Assembly (NCBI GenBank): GCA_030141605.1
Contig: JAQGDQ010000001.1
Span: 1,894,501 to 1,958,500 of the forward strand
DNA from: Tubiluchus corallicola
Lineage: Eukaryota; Priapulida; Priapulimorpha; Priapulimorphida; Tubiluchidae
DNA length: 64,000 bases
Direction of reading: 5' to 3'
Of this stretch, positions 13,228-25,100 are shown in pieces. Position 1 is the stretch's first letter. Each line of letters begins with the position of its first letter. A program made the translations under genes and the position numbers. The notes under the pieces were generated by a model. The model saw nothing but the letters and a program-made list of their open reading frames with translations. It had not been told where the DNA came from and searched no databases.

Positions 13228-13577
13228 GCACGTCTCTACGTTTATGGCCTGTTTTGCAAAAAGTATCCCGATTGGTGAATGTTCATACGTACAGGGTGAC
13301 TGCTATCCGGTGACGACAATTCGCAAATTAAAAACAACTTAATATATAAAACCTGCTCGCATTACGCCTTACCAAAGCTTGCAGTAATGTTGATAAACCC
13401 ATGTGGTGACATTCATGTGACAATTATGTGCACCACATGCATGTTGCAGATACTATGTCAAATGTTAATGGCTAATTTAAAGTGCTGTGTGGTTAATACA
13501 GTATGTTTACAATTCACTGGACTGGAGGAATTGCTTGAAGCTTTTTATTGCGTTTTTAATTCTGTTCGTATTATTCA
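13228..13577. other. 3' flank of EH-like gene 1
   Basis: Presumed 3' untranslated sequence. No AATAAA is evident close to the stop; nothing else is recognised. Confidence 0.4.
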
Positions 13578-13809
<232 letters not shown>

Positions 13810-16386
13810 TTGCAAGTTGCCTATAAAAAATCCACATACAGCAAATTCAAATTAAAATATTCACAGACATAGGATAAGCGCACAACATACATTAATATAA
13901 ATGAAAAACCGCACTAAAATCAACCATTTACCACTTGTCCTCCTGTCCAATGCGGTGAAGTCGTTCAACCTTATGGAAAAGTAAACGAATATTTACCAAA
14001 AAGCTTGATATAAGGTGAGTAAGTACTTATTCTGTTTTATTTTCTGACTCTGTTTGTGTTCCTTTTCTTCTTACTTTTCTTCTTTCTTTCTCTTTTGTTT
14101 CCCGTCCCTTTTAAACTTCTGTCCTACAGTTCGTCATTGCAGAAACTGGGAATGCATATGCTTGAGGCAGGATTAATTATAGTTACTGATCCCATTCAGT
14201 TTACTTTTGACAGAGAACTTTGAAACAATGAGTTAGTCCGCTTCACAATGCAAATTTCCTTGCCCAAGTAGTAACACTTGTTTGTTGGCAATTTTGACAA
14301 GGACTGCAATGATTAGGAAATCTTTTCCAGTGTCTGTCTTGTCAAGCAGTGTATTTTAGCATATAATGCATTCTTCCCTGGTCATAACTGGTTCCGATTA
14401 TTAACATGACTAACGACACTGCACATAATTTAGATCTAGCTACTTTACTCTACTATCTTTGTCAACGTTGCTTTTGGGTTCTACTACGTAGCGTTCCTGT
14501 TTCAAGTCATAATATAGCCTAACGCTGCCTAAAACGGCCGTAACAGTGCCGAAAATGATAAATTTTTCAGATACCCAATTCTGTTGTTCTATAGTTATTA
14601 TGAAATATTAAATAATTTCCTCTAGTTTAGACCTTGAAACTATTGTTGAGTTTAAAATAAGAAAATGAAACAAAATTTAGGGTGGAAATAACAGCTCACA
14701 AAGTCCATAACTTATGCTTACGTGAGGTATGAAAATGTTACTGTCAGTTTATGTCGCTAATTCCACTTATCATGATTGGTTTAGGAAAAAACTTTAATAC
14801 TTTACTTTTATGTCGACATTTTATTTTATAGCTTTTCATTTCCTGTATAGAAATCAAGGTACTTTATTGGCTAGCGCTGCATTGAAGAGAAAATTAATAA
14901 TTTGAAATGTGAGAGTTGTAATCCACCATGCCACAAAAGTGTGTCATTAAGGAGGAAAAGTTTGAAATTTTAATATCTGTTAAGCTAGATATTTATCCAC
15001 ATGCGCGAGATTTTTATGGTTGCTTAGCTTGTGCTTATAGCTTGTTCTAGGTGTTACGTAACTTTCTCCGTATATAATTAAAATGTCAAAGTCTTGCATT
15101 TCTCTTTCTACATCCGGTCGAGAGTTTGATTCTATAAAACGTTTCAGCTGTAACGACTAACATGTAAAATGCTTCGTGAAGGCTAATAAGACCTCGAAGA
15201 TGAGACTAGGAAGTCTAAATATTCAAAATCATTAGATTAAATCACCAACATAAACAAAAATAAAGATACTTGTGCAAAATCAACCACTGTTTTAGTGACA
15301 GTTTTTTTTTTACAATCTATCGCGATGTAGTTATAACATGTCAAATTTAAAATCGCCTAAGATGAAGTCTTTATATGTTTTTATATTTGTTTATAGCACT
15401 GTAAAATTTCATTTCAGATGCGTAATGAGAACGTATTCATTTGAAAATCACAGGTGGCATCACATTTATACCAGCTAAATGTTTGGACATAATAATTATA
15501 ATGAAAAGCCCAATATATAGTCTATATATATGTCTATATGTAGTCTATATTTAAGTAGACAAAAGAAAAGTTAATATGATATTTTTATTTCTTTATAAAA
15601 TTTAAAGAAATTCGTCCTTTAGTATAAAATGGGAGTATGGAAATCCACAGTAACTTACCCACTTATGCGCTTGACTCACAGAACGTAATGCGTTTAAGTG
15701 AAATTATGATTAAGCGACTTTGTAAATTTATATACATTGATGGCCAAAGGAACTTGAGATGTGACATGAGTCCGGACTAAATCAGAGTCACCCAGACTCA
15801 GTTAATTAAGTAAGCTTAAAGCTGGTGAAATAATGTAGAATCGCAGTATTGATGTCACAGACAGATAGTAAAAATTGTAATTAAAAGAACGTTGTGATTT
15901 TTAATTAGTCTGTTATGAATTATTTGAACATTTAAATTTAAATTAAAGCAAGTATTGGTGCCATTACTATAACAATTTTTTCCGCTGTTTATAATTCACA
16001 ATAAATTTCATTGTCAATAAACTGCCAACTGGCAACAACACGTACATTCAACTACTACGAAGCAGCATACAGACAGCAATGGTATAAATATTATGGCTTT
16101 TACTATTGTTTTTGTTTTGAATCGATGTAAAGACAGGCAAGTGATATTCGGGATTGAGCTCACGTGACCTATTCTAGGCTAACTTAGTATACTAAAGGGA
16201 ATTTATCATAATCTTTTCTCATTAACTGAAAAGTGTATCCGCTTAAGTTTTTTAAATCTTATGTGTAAATTGGTGAACTTTTTCGTAATGACATCAACAG
16301 ACAAAAAATCTGCTGGAACAATAAGCTAAATTCTTGAAAGCCTCAGGTTTTGCTAATGAAAGGCGTTAAGTTTAGTACGTATCCGG
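13810..16386. other. AT-rich intergenic sequence
   Basis: No gene, exon or structured RNA recognised. I looked specifically for the missing minus-strand transmembrane, kinase-like and cyclase exons of the receptor gene and saw none. Confidence 0.5.
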
Positions 16387-16400
16387 CCGCTAGATGGCAC
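16387..16400 (+). promoter_or_regulatory. CTCF-like motif
   Basis: CCGCTAGATGGCAC fits the core of the bilaterian CTCF consensus (CCDSNAGRKGGCRS) at every position. It lies 227 bp upstream of the 7SL RNA. CTCF often binds near pol III genes in other animals. A 14-bp match can arise by chance, so this is only suggestive. Confidence 0.35.
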
Positions 16401-16626
16401 AACGCTACAGCAGCAAACACCAAACCATAATTACGTCGTATGCGCAAGAGATTTCATGATCCGTAATATTGATCGATACAATAAAAATATCGGTACTTAG
16501 TTTTTAAAATGCAATTTTCTGCATGTCGAATGTTATTTAGTTTTAATGATATTATTTTTAGAACCTTTATATTAAGAGGATAAGCATCAAAACATCTCAT
16601 GAGCTCGATTAGAAGTTTAATTTTTG

Positions 16627-16926
16627 GCCGGGTGCGGTGGCTTGCGCCTGTAATCCAGCTACTTGGAGGCGTGGGTTGGTGGATGGTTTGAGGGTGGGAG
16701 TCCTGTTGTGTAACTGTTTATGTTGATCGGATGTCCGCACTAAGCTTCGCATCAATATGGTTGCTTGGTTGGGAGCACTGGGCAACCAGGTTGTCAAAGG
16801 AGGAGTGTACCGGGTCAGGGTGGAAACACAGCAGCCAAAAACTCCCGTGCCGAGCAGTAGTGGGATCGCATCTGTGAATAGGCGTTGCATTACAGCCCAT
16901 CCGATACAGTCGGACCCAACTCTTTT
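16627..16926 (+). ncRNA. 7SL: 7SL (signal recognition particle) RNA
   Basis: A 300-nt match to metazoan 7SL RNA over its whole length. The 5' Alu domain begins GCCGGGTGCGGTGGC and continues with CCTGTAATCCAGCTACTTGG. The S domain has GTCCGCACTAAG and CATCAATATGG; helix 8 has TGGAAACACAGCAG with its GGAA loop, followed by AACTCCCGTGC and AGTAGTGGGATCGC. The 3' Alu strand includes CTGTGAATAG, and a T6 pol III terminator follows at 16923-16928. The RNA scaffolds SRP, which targets secretory proteins to the endoplasmic reticulum. The Alu and S domains are intact by eye, so a functional gene is more likely than a pseudogene. Similarity is to the vertebrate/deuterostome form. Confidence 0.93.
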
Positions 16927-16928
16927 TT
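16923..16928 (+). terminator. Pol III oligo-T terminator of the 7SL gene
   Basis: Six consecutive T residues directly after the 7SL 3' strand, as expected for RNA polymerase III termination. Confidence 0.85.
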
Positions 16929-18299
16929 GTTTCTTTGACAATCGGTGCGGATTTTTCATTTTAACTTTTAAAATTTGCTTCCTATTCAATATATTCAATG
17001 TATTAATGAATACTTTGATATTATAAAGTATAAATTGAAACCATTTGTTTTTATTTATGTTTGATAAGTGGGACCAGTCAAGTCATGTTGTCAGTTTTGC
17101 ATTGGTAGTTTTTAACCTTTCTGTTCATGAGCCTTGTGGGTTAAATATATATAAAGTAAAAAATGAGAGAAAAACAAGAGAAGAAAAGAAGACGAAGAAG
17201 CAGAACAAGAGCATTACTTTTTTAGTAATGAATTGTAGTGCAAAAAGAAATGAAGAGGTCAAGTGCAAAGAAATTTTCACGAATAGGGTAACGTGGGGTC
17301 AACAGGCCCCGTTTAACTTTAAGAGGCTACTGTGTCCTCATTATTTAATGCGGAGACTTGTAATTTTCGATAGGTGTTATTTTATTTATATACCTTAATG
17401 TAAAAAGAATTACGTTTGTTAGCTACTCTGTTTCGATGTTGGTTTAAAATTTGTTTTAGGGAAAAGGGGCAGGGAGCCAATGTAATTTTATACATATAAA
17501 TACATTTTTTTCACGAAAAAAGGCTTAATTTAGGCACAAACAGCTTGCCTACTATTTCAAGATATTTTCACACATCATCCATGTTTTTTTTAGCTAATAA
17601 AATTAATGTTTTAAACTTACTAACCTATGAAAAATATTCCATACTAACTTCAATTATTGAGTTTATGAACTTTGACTTTTAAAAAAATGAAAGGCTTTAC
17701 TGATGCTTCTCTTATAACTTCGAACTTATACTTGTGCTCGCTAAGTCTCGCTTACATTCTAGCTACATACAAAAATCAATATTGGTAAGTTATAAATTAG
17801 ATAATTAAAATGGAGCATAAAGCCATCGGGGGCGTTCTACCTCACAGATGGCAAGAGAAGGCCTTTTGCACCTTTGCATATCAAGACGTGTCATTGCGGT
17901 TTCAGGCCAAAAAGGTTAAGGCACAAGAAAACACTTCATATATAAAGCTTAAACCCCTTACGTGCTGTCTTATTGCATGCAGGGTTTACGTTAACAGAAA
18001 CGCTGTGTAAAACTTGTAAAGTTTAAACACCTGCGACCACCGTTAGTTCAGATTGTGCACTATATCGAAAACTGCAAATGCGGACTGTGAAAAATCTTTT
18101 CAGATTTGATTTTTGTCTCAACGTCGTAATTTTCTATTGCTGAATTCACAATGCTTGATTACCTAGGAAATCCTATTTTAACACTTTTGCCCATGTTACC
18201 TGACCTGGCCACGCGCACTTTTCGAAAAATGCTTAGTAAACATCTACGCTCAATCGCCTACCCATGCGTGTAGTAACTAGTCCTATACTGCAAGTGGAG
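16929..18299. other. Intergenic sequence, no gene seen
   Basis: AT-rich. The 117-codon frame at 17045-17398 is lysine- and phenylalanine-rich with no recognisable motif and is not called. Confidence 0.45.
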
Positions 18300-18725
18300 T
18301 TGAGTGACAAAATCATTTGCCCTAATTTTCACATTTTGGGTCCTGCCATTGTGACCTTTGACCCAGAGGTCACCACTGCTATACCGCTTTGTAGAAACCT
18401 ACTATACCTATATAGTAGCCACCTTTGTAGTCCAATCTAGTCAATTTTGGCTCAACTCGGAACTTTCCTAGACCCTAATTTCCGAAAAATACGTGTGTGA
18501 AAATTTTGAATTTAACTCAAAACCCTAGGAGGAGCTGGGGGACAAAGGAAAAACTGACCGTTGTCCAGTGTCCTCGACCTTTTGACTCGAGGTCACTGGT
18601 CACCATACAGCTGCACCATACTGTCCCCCATCAACAGGCGTCTACTCACTAAGTTTGGGGACTCTAGGTACCATCGTTTTGGAGTTATTCACTGTCGTAG
18701 CGAATAAATAAATTTAGAAACCGTT
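18300..18725 (+). repeat. Dispersed repeat, copy A
   Basis: Matches the reverse complement of 32060-32480. Shared blocks in order are 'tgacctttgaccc', 'cctaggaggag', 'aaaggaaaaactgacc', 'agtttgg.gac', 'gagttatt' and a terminal 'gaataaataa'. The two copies are diverged and in opposite orientation. No coding potential is seen. Confidence 0.7.
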
Positions 18726-20026
18726 GCGGTTGATTTCCAATAAAATCGTGCAATATGCAGGATCTTAAGAAGGTGCGCAAAGTTTGAAAAATAATCAGAG
18801 AATTCACAGAACACATTTTACTAACTAAACAAAATTATGAGTTTTTGTAGCATATCAGTAAGATTAAAAATACGTTTGTGGTGAGTCGACGCGGTGCACA
18901 TACACTAGGAAGGTGAATCAGCGACATTTCACCAGCTAGCCCGAACATTATAAATTATTAAGAATTTTGTTTTCTAGTTATGTAAGTCTTTCAAGCAGTT
19001 AAGTGTAATGCTAAGTAATATAACTTTGTGTAGAAATTTTTTTGAGACGTACTTTAGAATTGTAATTATAAGCCACTTTAATTATAAGCCACCATAATAG
19101 ATGCACAAATTTCAAGTGAAATCGCTAATTGGGCCATGCATTTATTTGTTACAATTTGTGAAATAGTCATTTCAGTTTTTTGTTTGTAAATAAATTAATG
19201 AACACTAGGAATAAGTAAATAAATGAGTAAATAAATTTTAAATAGTTTATTCTTGGCGAGAATACTGACTAATTAGTTGGATAAACGTGTAGTTGCTGAG
19301 GCACAGTGGGTGAAATTTTATTTCCAAGAAAATATGTTTTAATAAAAATTACATGATTATAGATATTTTTTGCACACAATTGTGCAGTTTAATGAGTGTA
19401 CAATAAATGCAGACAATTTGAACCTGAATATTGGCGTATGTATAGACCCTAGCGCAAAAACTGGAAAGTAAGCTTATAGTGCTTATATGCATCAAAATAT
19501 AACAATGCTGATAGCCTCATTCGTTGATAATTATTTTCAGTCCTGATCTAGTTTGCTCACCATTGCGGTCAGTTTGCACAGCTGCACTTCAGTGTAGAGG
19601 GAATTACATCTGAATACCAAGTCCCAGTGTCTTAAAAGTTCGGCTGACTTATCATAATTCACCTCTTTTTCTTTTGGTAACGTTTTGTGAGTTTCATTGA
19701 TCGTAAAATTGGACCGCAATCATATAAACACAAAGTATACAATAAACAAGTAAAATAATTTTTATTTCAACCTAAATACATGAAAAGGTCAGATTTAAAA
19801 TTTAATAAGAGCGGAGAAGTCATTCCAAGTTTTTCAACATAGCATTAAAGTGGATGTTTTTTAAAAATCAGTTATAAATTGCCTGGGTGGAGGAATACGA
19901 ATAAATAAATTGAAACAGAATGAGTGAATTTAGAAATGGACCTACGAATGTATGCATAAAGTTGTAAAGCGGCGATACTGATGAAAGACAAAATAGTCTT
20001 TGTTAAGGCCAAATTTTGATGAAATG
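18726..20026. other. Intergenic sequence, no gene seen
   Basis: AT-rich. A 20-bp tandem word 'taattataagccac' repeats at 19065 and 19080. No exon of the receptor gene is recognised here. Confidence 0.45.
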
Positions 20027-20875
20027 GAGACTGGCTGGATACAGCTACCAAACTCTCAGGAATGTTTATGTGGACAATTTTAACAGCGTTTTGCGCATTT
20101 TTATAAAATGCTGCATTTTGACCTGCTGTCCCGGAACTAGAAGGTCACGAAATGGTACTTAGGCGTGTGCCCTTTGGAGGCTTATGACTCCAAAACGCTC
20201 ACAATTAGATACTTGGCTACTGTTAGCAGGAACGAACAGGAAGTTATAAGTGGGCTTTCATTTGGCAGTAGGATAACCCAGGAAAACACGAAGTAGCCAA
20301 ATCGCGTCATCAGTACCCTCTAATCATTTCAAAAAATCAAATATCTGCACATAACTAGCAAGCGAAGCTATAAAATGTGACGAAATGTGTAATGGACCAA
20401 CAGGAAATCGGCCATTTGCTATAAGAATTTTGGATCTAGGTCGCACGCCAGGGGGAAGTGATGACGTCATCTGCACCATGTCTCATGTACCAAATTTAGA
20501 TAATCTTAATTTTTTGTCACATATGTCATCTGTATTCATGCAAAGTATGTTAATTACCTATACTAGGTAAGTTACAAATCAGTCTGAGTGTGTGTCCCAT
20601 GAAAGACGATACGGGACGATGACGTCATCAGCACCATGTTCCAAACATCAAGGTTTACTGGCGAAATTAATGGCCAGCTAACCGTTAATAGTAACCGTTA
20701 AAATGGTCTAGAGAAACATTCCTGAAAATTCATAATCATAATCATCAGCACCATGTTTCAAACATCAAGGTTGCTTTACTGGCGAATTTAATGGCCAGCT
20801 AACCGGCAATGGTAACCGTTAGAATGGTCTAAAGAAACATTCCTGAAAATTTGTTAGCTGTATCCAGTCAGTCCC
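20027..20875. mobile_element. Non-autonomous TIR element (849 bp)
   Basis: The left end at 20027 and the reverse complement of the right end at 20875 agree over about 40 bases, with 'ctggatacagct' followed by 'caggaatgttt' in both, and more weakly for another 25. Inside the right half a segment is tandemly duplicated with a 117-bp period (20627-20743 and 20744-20860); each copy starts at 'atcagcaccatgtt'. A third partial 'gatgacgtcatc.gcaccatgt' lies at 20459. No transposase frame is present. No convincing target-site duplication is visible, so the class is undetermined. Confidence 0.65.
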
Positions 20876-21625
20876 TTTTTTCGGCTAACAGACTTGCCGA
20901 GAATGGATAAGTGAACATACAAACGAACATTGAATTCATGTCACTGAATGAAAAATGAAAGACGATGAAAATGAATGACAAGGTCTCACCAGCAATTCAG
21001 ATTCAGGCTTATCTGAGTTATAATAAAAATTAAATTTCTCAGTCTTAGTAAAATCTGAAATTCCTACAACCATAAATGTCTCATTAAATAAAAAGGCAAC
21101 ATAGCAAGATTCAGAAACTAAAATGGTCTTTCGTCTCATCATTAAACAGTAATAATGCTATGGTTCAGTGGTCTTGAGAAATAATTACAGAAATTTTACT
21201 CAGTTAGACTTTTATATTCAGAGACAGACCTGATCGGTTAAAGTTTTGAGACACTGATTGGTCTCTGTGGGAGACGCTTGCACCATAATTATTCTAATAA
21301 TGCGTCACACAGAGTTTTTAACCTCAGATTGATGTGACATGCTAATGTAATTTAGAGAAGTGGTCGCCCATTTACTCCTACGCAACTGGCTTTTAGCAAA
21401 ATTGATGAGTCACAGCAGTCAATACAAATTAGTAGCGCTAATTAAAATGTAAATCTGGGCGCCAATCTCAAACTGTTGTCGCATAAAACAGAAGCCAAGC
21501 TAACCAAGTACCGTTATCAGTTCGCAGCTCACAACGTTATATCACGTAATAATTAGGAAAACTTTGAAATATTGCCATATACATAGTATAGATCTCAAAT
21601 ATAACATCATAAATTAATCTCATTT

Positions 21626-21628
<3 letters not shown>
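20876..21628. other. Intergenic sequence, no gene seen
   Basis: A 68-codon minus-strand frame at 20936-21142 shows no match to transmembrane, kinase-like or cyclase domains and is not called. Confidence 0.45.

Positions 21629-21687
<59 letters not shown>
21629..21687. repeat. (AT)n microsatellite
   Basis: About 29 AT units. Confidence 0.95.
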
Positions 21688-21690
<3 letters not shown>

Positions 21691-22014
21691 TTATTACATT
21701 ATTATTTACAGCTTGATTATAAATAATATTGACAATTGAGAAAAAGCAAACGTTCTGTGGAAAATACAAAGCGTCACCATCAATTTGTGTAATCAAACTT
21801 GCCATGCTCAATGTTGGCCTAATTAATGGCTAGTAGACAGAATTAAGTTAAATAGTAACATATAGGGTTCTGCTATTGTCTTAATCTTGTAATTATTATA
21901 GGGCTCTCCATATGTAATTAATCCATATTACATTGAAACATGTAGCCAGCCTTTTTCATGCTTTTATCTGCCCATAGTTTTTGGCTGACATGTAGCATTT
22001 CATTATGATAACAT

Positions 22015-22140
22015 TTAAAAGCTTCCGTGATTTCCAATGACATTTTCGTCAACACATAGCTCGCCGTTGAAACCGCATTGGGGCACTGCAGCTGGTACAA
22101 CCCCTCCTCTCCAGTCTATACTCCGACGCAACTGAAGTAC
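22015..22140 (-). CDS. Receptor-like gene 1, exon 7 with stop codon
   Basis: The acceptor 'gttttctag' opens a 41-codon frame encoding SIDWRGGVVPAAVP then QCGFNGELC, the membrane-proximal cysteine motif of receptor guanylate cyclases. A TAA at 22015-22017 follows 12 residues later. No good GT donor lies between the motif and the stop, so I read this as the terminal coding exon. Confidence 0.75.
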   Translation of the reverse strand, partial: VLQLRRSIDWRGGVVPAAVPQCGFNGELCVDENVIGNHGSF

Positions 22141-25100
22141 CTAGAAAACATGAGTAGAAAAGGAATTACTATACAAAAATTGATTAGGTAAACTGAAAAA
22201 ATTAGAGATTGTTTTCTGTTTTAGTGAATTATATACTTGGATACAGATACTGTACCTCAAACGTCTCATGGTCTCTGTTGTATAGAAATAAATTTGATTA
22301 ATATTCGTCTTATTTACAATAAATGCTCTACTGATCCCACCAGTGAGCTTTTAAAGGGGAAGAGAAAGTAATTTTAAAGTATGTCCTAAAGGATTTTCTG
22401 CCCAAAGCTATATTACGTAGCAGTACGCTTGCCTGCTTGAATGAATTGTGTAACTAGAAAAGATAATTCTTAGTAATTTAAAATGTTCGAGCCAACTAGT
22501 AAAATATTACTGATTCACTTTCCCAGTGTGCACTATTAATTCACCAAAACGTATTTTTGATAGCCTTGACAAGATACAGTAATTTATACTTTTGCTTAGT
22601 TCGCGAAGTGTGGGTACAAATACTCTGATTATTTTTTCAATCTTTAGGCGATGTTACGGAGCCCTTAAAGGCTACGTGGAGAAAAATAACCGTGGCCGCG
22701 AATTAGTATCTCGTGCACAAGGACTAATAATTTGTGGCCACTAATTAGAATTTTTTCTCAACGTAGCCTTTCGGGGACTCCATTCTATGTTACCCAAATT
22801 TGTTTCGAACGATCTACTGTCAAAATAGCTGCGCTTAACTATCGATTGTGGGAGTTTAAATTTTCAAAAGCGTTGCTGCTATTACAAGATCTGTGCACAA
22901 TAAGGCAGTATGTAAGTGACACAAAATTTCAAAACGAAGTTTTCTAGCTTTATGTAAGTAAAGGGTTCTCTTATGCTTTAAGAATTTATAACAACAGGCA
23001 TTTATACTAAATGAAAAACATGAATCTAACCAAACTATTTGTGGACATTTAGTAGGACTTACAGGAATTCCAAGCATATTTTCTTCATCTTCTCCCGGCT
23101 CCACATGCTCGAATACCCCTACTGGCACAAGTCCGTAATGACTAGCAGAGTCAAGCGGCTTTAGAGCAATCAAGGTGTAGTTTCCCTGAGCATCTCCATT
23201 CTCGTCAATGTGTACGTGATAACCCATAGCACCTGTTGAAACCATCACTGATTTAGACGTTGATTATTTTGAAATTCAAAACAAAGGATAGTCAGCATAC
23301 ATGAAGACATACATATGAAAAGAGGGGAAAAGAGGTGGAAAGAGACACAGACATCGACACGAACATAAGTACTTTTTATTTATCCCTTTAAATCACCACA
23401 CAGTTTGTACAACAATTCAGTACTGTAAACAGAGTGAGGAGTGCAGAAAAGAGAGTAGCGAGAGAAGCTATCTTTCTCTGGATGATTGTCTTAAGAAGGC
23501 GAACAGCAATTAAATAATAGGCCTAATTGTATTAATAAGAAACGAAAATATTTAAATCGTTAAATAAAATTATTATTATCGACATAAAATTTCGAAGATG
23601 TAATATGTAATATCCTACTAACAGATGTCAATAAATAAGAAAAGAGTAATAAATAGTAGACTGATATTAGTTTGAACGTCCAGTAGTTGGTAACTGTGGT
23701 TTGCATACAAACTACGTTGTATGCTCCGCAGGTAAAAACGAGAACAATAGTACTGTTTATTGAGCATATAACACAAAGAGCATACAACATAAAAAGCAAA
23801 AAAACTTTGATCCTGTTCATAGGATGGAGCGGCTCAAATAATATTCGAGCAATAAAGACAATTCTTTTAATTAAAGGCAGCGCGCAGAAAAAAAAACGAT
23901 GAACCGTTTACTTTTGTACGATGTCCCGCATATGTGTTTCATTAAAACCTTTCCGTCCAGTGGATTATCGTTATTTTCCAGAGCCATGTGGACAGCCCAT
24001 GCATACAAGTAAACTGCATCATACAGGTATGCTGCTTCAGGACGAACCTACAGAAATTTGAAAAAAAATTACTGAAGTCACAGTTTAAACAAAGTGATAA
24101 TTTGTTTCTATTTTATTTAATACTGAAAACAATGTTGATTAATGTCAAATAGCAGGAAACAAAAGCAAAAAATCGCCAGGATCGTAAGTTGACTCACTGT
24201 GTTTAAAATTGCTTTGACACCACCATTTAACGTGCACCCATTACTACATATATATATGCCACCGGTTCAGCTACTTCTGTACTGTATATGGTATTCTCAG
24301 TGAAGAACATTCTTAGATCAAATGCAAAGGGATAATGCGTTGAAGTTTGTTACTAATTAATATAGTTATAGTTATCTATCGTTTGCTGTAGTTAATTGAA
24401 AATTTGTTTGCTTTCATCCAGTTAATAGTCTCTCTCACAGTACTTAAATGTAGTATGAATAAATTAGAGGGCACAAGGAATAGGTTGCCTATCAGCAAAA
24501 CACAGCCTATCGTCTGTAGATAATTAATGTAGGCAACAAACAGCATCAAACGTGCAGTATTAAAATGGATCTTTGTGGTATACACTAAAGTAGATAAGAA
24601 AGAGCAATGACACTAAAATCGACGCTTGTGGCACACTACATTTTATATTCCGCGCGTAAACTATGTAAGCCTATTATGTGCTGTAATACTCAAGTGGTTA
24701 TTTCACGTGTTGTAATAGGAGGACCCAAAAATTCAGTGAGTGCGCAAAAAATCCAAACTTACGACGCACAAGTTGCGTCACTGTGTTGTCAGTTCTCACT
24801 AAACCCTTATGTCAGACTTAGTGGAGAATCGGCGCTTTACAACCGATACTCACTTGTATTCGTGTGTCGAGCCCACTTGCTACTGCAAGGTTTAATTGAC
24901 GGAATGGTGGTAGTTCTAGATACTCTTGCACTTTCGCTTCAAATTTCGCATATTCTGGGTTGACGGGAGGGGAACCTATGATTCCCAGATATGAGCGATA
25001 AGCTCTCAGTCGTAGGTTTAACTGATTCGTTTCTGACTGAAATACACCTAAAATAAATTGGCAGAACAGAAGTTAGAATTTGCAGATACGCAGGTTAATA

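Noticed and set aside
16609-16998. 129-codon minus-strand ORF
   Set aside because: It lies on the antisense of the 7SL RNA gene and is explained by it.
19537-19719. Minus-strand 60-codon frame considered as a kinase-homology exon
   Set aside because: No kinase-like motif and no splice consensus at the edges.
20936-21142. Minus-strand frame considered as a cytoplasmic exon of receptor-like gene 1
   Set aside because: No membrane segment, kinase-like or cyclase motif and no proper splice borders.
24607-24963. 118-codon plus-strand frame
   Set aside because: It is largely the antisense of exon 4 of receptor-like gene 1.
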